A stretch of 8,078 nucleotides of DNA from Micavibrio_A sp035759665 (GTDB taxonomy: Bacteria > Pseudomonadota > Alphaproteobacteria > Micavibrionales > Micavibrionaceae): contig DASTUM010000009.1 of NCBI GenBank assembly GCA_035759665.1, positions 1-8,078 on the forward strand, given 5' to 3'. The notes beneath the pieces are model-generated. The model was not told the origin of the DNA. It was given only the letters and a program-made list of their open reading frames with translations, and did no database searches. The position numbers and the translations under genes were made by a program. Of this stretch, positions 5,849 to 8,078 are shown piece by piece. The number at the start of each line of letters is the position of its first letter. Positions within the stretch are counted from its first letter, which is position 1.

Positions 5849-6637
5849 ATGGAACACAACGTCCTTATCGCCTTTGGCGCCTGCGCCGTCGCCGCCCTCG
5901 CCACCGTCCTGGGCGCGCTCGTCCTGTTCCGCGTGAAGGAACCGAACCCGCGCCTGCTCTCGTTCGGCCTCGCCTTCGCGGGCGGCGCGATGGTGTATAT
6001 CTCCCTTGTCGAAATCCTCGTCAAATCGCAGATGGCGTTCGGGGCGCTCTATCCGGACAAAACCGCCTACGCTCTCGCCACCTCCGCGTTCTTTTGCGGC
6101 GTCCTGCTCGTCGTCGCGTTGGACAAGTTCCTGCCGAATCCGCACGGCGGGCTGCACGAACATGAATTCCACCATGACAGCAAAACCCATGTCGCACGCG
6201 TCGGGTTGATGGCGGCGATTGCCATTACGGCCCACAACTTTCCCGAGGGCATGGCGACGTTCTTTTCGACGCTGGACGACCCCACCGTCGGCGCGCCGCT
6301 CGCCATGGCGATTGCCATCCACAATATCCCCGAGGGCATAAGCATCGCCATCCCCGTCTATTACGCGACGGGCAGCAAGCGAAAGGCGATTGCGGCCTGT
6401 TCGCTGTCGGCCATCGCGGAGCCGGTCGGCGCGGGGCTGGGATACGCCGTGCTGGCGCCGTTCCTGACGCAGGGGGTGTATGGCTGGGTGTTCGGGATCA
6501 TCGCGGGAATCATGGTGTTTCTGGCGCTCGATGAATTGCTGCCCGCCGCCAAGCGTTACGCCAAGGGCCATGAAACAGTGTACGGCATGATCTTCGGGAT
6601 GGGGGCGCTCGCCCTTTCCCTCGTCCTGTTCCGTTAG
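5849..6637 (+). CDS. ZIP-family divalent metal transporter (ZupT-like)
   Basis: The 262-residue inner-membrane protein has about eight hydrophobic segments and is close in length to E. coli ZupT (257). It carries the two ZIP metal-site signatures, HNFPEG (129-134) and HNIPEG (158-163), in the fourth and fifth spans. Between the third and fourth spans lies a His-rich loop (H99, H103, H105, H108, H109, H114), where ZIP proteins commonly bind or sense metal. The family imports Zn2+ and often Fe2+ or Mn2+ into the cytoplasm; the substrate cannot be told from sequence. The ATG at 5849 has no clear Shine-Dalgarno sequence; nearby ATGs at 5833 and 5842 are in other frames. Its TAG overlaps the msrA stop on the opposite strand. 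No metal-regulator site was recognised. Confidence 0.92.
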   Translation: MEHNVLIAFGACAVAALATVLGALVLFRVKEPNPRLLSFGLAFAGGAMVYISLVEILVKSQMAFGALYPDKTAYALATSAFFCGVLLVVALDKFLPNPHGGLHEHEFHHDSKTHVARVGLMAAIAITAHNFPEGMATFFSTLDDPTVGAPLAMAIAIHNIPEGISIAIPVYYATGSKRKAIAACSLSAIAEPVGAGLGYAVLAPFLTQGVYGWVFGIIAGIMVFLALDELLPAAKRYAKGHETVYGMIFGMGALALSLVLFR

Positions 6638-7320
6638 TCGTTCATCCGCATTTCGTCGCCGCTCCTGAGTTCATCGAGGCGCGCGTCGCGCCCGCAGCCC
6701 TTGCGGTACATGTTATAGCGCAGCGTGTTGCGCGTGGCATAATCCTGATGATAATCCTCGGCCTCGTAGAAGGCGCGCTGGGGCAGTATTTGAGTGGCGA
6801 CCTTACGTTTGAATTTCTTTTCGATCTTCGCAATCGACGCGCGCGCGAGCTTTTCCTCCTCCGGCGTTTTCACGAATATGGCGGCGGCGTACTGGCTGCC
6901 CTTGTCGCAGAACTGGCCTTCTTCGTCGAACGGGTCGACGTTGCTCCAGAATATGTCGAGTAGTTTCTGATACGGCACGACGGTGGGGTCGTACGAAATC
7001 GCCACGGCCTCCAGAAAGCCGGAATCGCCGCGGCTGACTTCTTCATAGGTCGGCGGCTTTTTGCGTATGCCCTCGCTTTCGCCCGCGTAGCCGGACGTCA
7101 CGTCGGACACGCCGGGAAGATCTTCAAATTCGGATTCCATGCACCAGAAGCAACCGCCCGCGAACATCGCGATATCGTCGGTGGAAACGGGCACGGGCGC
7201 GCCGAGGGGTTTGAAATTGCCGGCGAGCACTTCCACGCCCTGCGCCGACGCGGGGGAAATGTTGACCATGATAACCATGATGACCATGTTGACCAACAAA
7301 ATCGCAGCGATGAATTTCAT
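6634..7320 (-). CDS. msrA: Exported peptide methionine sulfoxide reductase MsrA
   Basis: It reduces methionine-S-sulfoxide in proteins, probably in the periplasm. From the ATG at 7320 it has 228 residues. I prefer this start because MKFIAAILL opens a typical signal peptide ending SPASA before Q27; upstream in-frame ATGs at 7341 and 7416 would bury it behind a basic extension. The catalytic motif is GCFWC with C57 as nucleophile and C60 nearby. GQFCDKGSQY (C138), the YEAEDYHQDY segment and a C-terminal cysteine (C209, in KGCGRDARLDEL) complete the MsrA pattern; C209 is a likely resolving cysteine. No MsrB domain is fused. A G-rich AGGCGAGGG precedes the ATG with short spacing. The signal peptide's hydrophobic core is encoded by a 9-nt tandem repeat. 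Confidence 0.94.
   Translation of the reverse strand: MKFIAAILLVNMVIMVIMVNISPASAQGVEVLAGNFKPLGAPVPVSTDDIAMFAGGCFWCMESEFEDLPGVSDVTSGYAGESEGIRKKPPTYEEVSRGDSGFLEAVAISYDPTVVPYQKLLDIFWSNVDPFDEEGQFCDKGSQYAAAIFVKTPEEEKLARASIAKIEKKFKRKVATQILPQRAFYEAEDYHQDYATRNTLRYNMYRKGCGRDARLDELRSGDEMRMND
7261..7296. repeat. Four tandem 9-nt repeats inside the msrA signal peptide
   Basis: Four units follow one another on the plus strand: gttgaccat, gataaccat, gatgaccat and gttgaccaa. On the coding strand they read LVN, MVI, MVI, MVN and make up most of the hydrophobic core of the signal peptide. Gain or loss of a unit would keep the frame. Confidence 0.8.
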
Positions 7321-7507
7321 GAGCCCTCGCCTGAATACCATCCTGCGACCATAAGGCGAAGCGGTGCGGAAGGGAAGCGACGATGCGGCACTATGTTTTT
7401 TATGGAATATTTTCATGACAGGTATCTCAAGCGCTTGCGGGTATCCAATAGTTCGTTTGCAAGATTTAAACGCGCCGCTTGTTCAGTTCGTTCCCGCTTA
7501 TTTTCCA

Positions 7508-7708
7508 TCACGCGGCATTTTTACAGATCCCTTCCCCGTCGTCCCATGTGCCGCCGCCCTCGATGCACGCATCGATCGCCTTGCGGTTTTCGCCGGGAGA
7601 TTTGAAATATTGAATGGCGGCGGCCAGAAGCGCCAGCATGACAAAACTCGTCATCAGCGCAACGCACAGCCATTTCCAATAACGCCAGAAGGAGGACAGC
7701 AATTTCAT
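7508..7708 (-). CDS. Small single-span membrane protein of unknown function
   Basis: I read 66 residues from the ATG at 7708. A longer in-frame version from 7789 would have to begin upstream of the consensus promoter at 7716-7744 and is unlikely. Residues 1-13 are basic and aromatic (FWRYWKW), and about 14-34 form one hydrophobic helix. The outer or periplasmic tail carries C49 and C62 in the pattern C-x4-GGTWDDGEGIC, which may form a disulfide. The amino-terminal flank is positive, favouring N-in, C-out topology. I do not recognise a named family; cysteine-GG-W-cysteine tails of this kind occur in other small proteobacterial membrane proteins. There is no Shine-Dalgarno sequence, and the promoter suggests a leaderless transcript. 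It is upstream of msrA on the same strand with a gap of 187 bp in which I see no clear promoter or terminator. Confidence 0.72.
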   Translation of the reverse strand: MKLLSSFWRYWKWLCVALMTSFVMLALLAAAIQYFKSPGENRKAIDACIEGGGTWDDGEGICKNAA

Positions 7709-7715
7709 AGCGACT

Positions 7716-7744
7716 ATTATAGGAATTAATTCATACAATGTCAA
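7716..7744 (-). promoter_or_regulatory. Perfect consensus sigma-70 promoter of the small membrane protein gene
   Basis: On the minus strand, TTGACA (7744-7739), a 17-bp spacer, then TATAAT (7721-7716) match the consensus at all 12 positions with ideal spacing. The usual start point, 6-8 nt after the -10, is at 7710-7708, on or next to the A of the ATG. Confidence 0.85.
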
Positions 7745-7760
7745 TATATTTCCGCTTACC

Positions 7761-7794
7761 CCACATTGTTCGGACTCAAGCGGCGCCAATGTGG
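7761..7794. repeat. Perfect inverted repeat, operator-like
   Basis: CCACATTG (7761-7768) and CAATGTGG (7787-7794) are exact inverted 8-mers 18 nt apart. The arm centres are about 26 bp apart, so a dimer bound at both would span two and a half helical turns. The right arm overlaps the extended -10 of the rightward gene. The left arm is 17 bp upstream of the leftward -35. Confidence 0.6.
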
Positions 7795-7800
7795 TATAAA
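7792..7800 (+). promoter_or_regulatory. Extended -10 promoter of the cold-shock-like gene
   Basis: TGG followed by TATAAA (7795-7800) fits an extended -10 element. No good -35 is present at 17 bp, which such promoters tolerate. Transcription would begin near 7807, leaving a leader of about 90 nt before the ATG at 7898. Confidence 0.5.
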
Positions 7801-7851
7801 GGACTCAGCAATCCAAAAACTTCCTTGCGTTTTTTATTGTGGACGCCTTAG

Positions 7852-7867
7852 CCGGCCATTATGCCGG
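7852..7867 (+). repeat. Small hairpin in the leader of the cold-shock-like gene
   Basis: CCGGC (7852-7856) and GCCGG (7863-7867) form a 5-bp stem with a 6-nt loop, 30 nt before the start codon. A T-run at 7830-7835 lies upstream of it. The fold is short and its function is unknown. Confidence 0.35.
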
Positions 7868-7897
7868 TCCCGCCACGGATGTTTTGGAAAGGTTCCC

Positions 7898-8078
7898 ATG
7901 ATACGCGGAACAATTAAAGCCTACAGTAAAGATGTGAATGCCGGAGTCATACAATGTGAAGATGGCAAAACCTATGATTTCTCTCAGGACGAATGGAATG
8001 ACAGAACGGCCCCCCACGCGGAGCAGCGCGTGCTATTTCAGGCTTACAGCCGGAAAGCGACGAAAGTATTTTCGGAAC
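7898..8078 (+). CDS. Protein with cold-shock-like OB-fold N-terminus (3' partial)
   Basis: The ATG at 7898 follows GGAAAGG (7886-7892) by 5 nt. Sixty residues are visible and the frame is open to the window edge. The start MIRGTIKAYSKDVNAGVIQCEDGK resembles cold-shock domains (GTIK-x-F-x(n)-GVI-x-x-DGK), followed by TYDFSQDEW and a VLFQAY strand. Classical RNA-binding motifs RNP1 and RNP2 are not evident, so this is a cold-shock-like domain rather than a CspA. In other bacteria such domains often sit in front of membrane segments (for example in TM2- or DUF805-type proteins), but here the rest is missing. Base composition is a little more AT-rich than in the genes to the left. Confidence 0.65.
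   Translation, partial: MIRGTIKAYSKDVNAGVIQCEDGKTYDFSQDEWNDRTAPHAEQRVLFQAYSRKATKVFSE

Noticed and set aside
5666..6571. 301-codon minus-strand frame opposite the ZIP gene
   Set aside because: It is rich in Arg, Gly and Asp as expected of an antisense shadow of a GC-rich membrane protein gene, and it runs across the terminator and palindrome.
7321..7416. Longer MsrA beginning at 7416 or 7341
   Set aside because: The extension places about 8-32 mostly basic residues before a complete signal peptide; the ATG at 7320 gives a normal exported MsrA.
7811..7836. Attenuator-like terminator in the leader (AAAAAC and GTTTTT arms)
   Set aside because: The stem is only A-T pairs with one G-C and would be too weak to stop transcription.
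7731..7957. Direct repeat tcatacaatgt at 7731-7741 and 7947-7957
   Set aside because: One copy lies in the promoter spacer and the other inside a coding region; an isolated 11-mer pair in AT-rich sequence is probably chance.

Overview
The window looks like ordinary chromosomal DNA from a fairly GC-rich alphaproteobacterium. The main evidence is a divK-pleD operon, whose products closely resemble the Caulobacter cell-cycle regulators, and an EipB/DUF1849 envelope protein, a family known from Alphaproteobacteria. The genus cannot be told from the sequence. I see no tRNA, rRNA, insertion sequence, CRISPR array, phage or defence gene.

Layout, left to right. (1) Positions 1-1406: 3' part of a divergent PhoH-family P-loop ATPase gene with a KH-like N-terminal region; its start lies outside the window. 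(2) 1474-1683: rpmG, encoding an unusually long ribosomal protein bL33, followed by a strong intrinsic terminator. (3) On the minus strand, read from 4641 down to 1753: eipB, divK and pleD. The last two form an operon, with a CtrA-like box upstream of divK. (4) 4938-5669: a second, standalone GGDEF diguanylate cyclase, divergent from eipB. (5) 5670-5848: a short intergenic region packed with dyads: two interleaved inverted repeats, a terminator and a 20-nt palindrome. (6) 5849-6637: a ZIP-family metal transporter, whose stop codon overlaps that of (7) an exported MsrA methionine sulfoxide reductase on the minus strand (7320-6634). (8) 7508-7708 minus: a 66-residue single-span membrane protein of unknown function. 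It has a perfect consensus sigma-70 promoter placed so that transcription should begin at the ATG. (9) 7898-8078 plus: the beginning of a protein with a cold-shock-like N-terminal domain, cut by the window edge. Genes 8 and 9 diverge from a region holding a perfect 8-bp inverted repeat that overlaps the promoter of gene 9.

Functional themes are cell-cycle and c-di-GMP signalling (DivK, PleD, second cyclase), envelope integrity and oxidative repair (EipB, MsrA), metal uptake (ZIP) and RNA or ribosome biology (PhoH, bL33, cold-shock-like domain). Most genes are recognisable family members. The less ordinary points are small ones: an acidic tail on DivK, an insertion in bL33, a possible leaderless small gene, a 9-nt in-frame tandem repeat in the MsrA signal peptide, and the dyad clusters. 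I did not find a convincing new multi-gene system.
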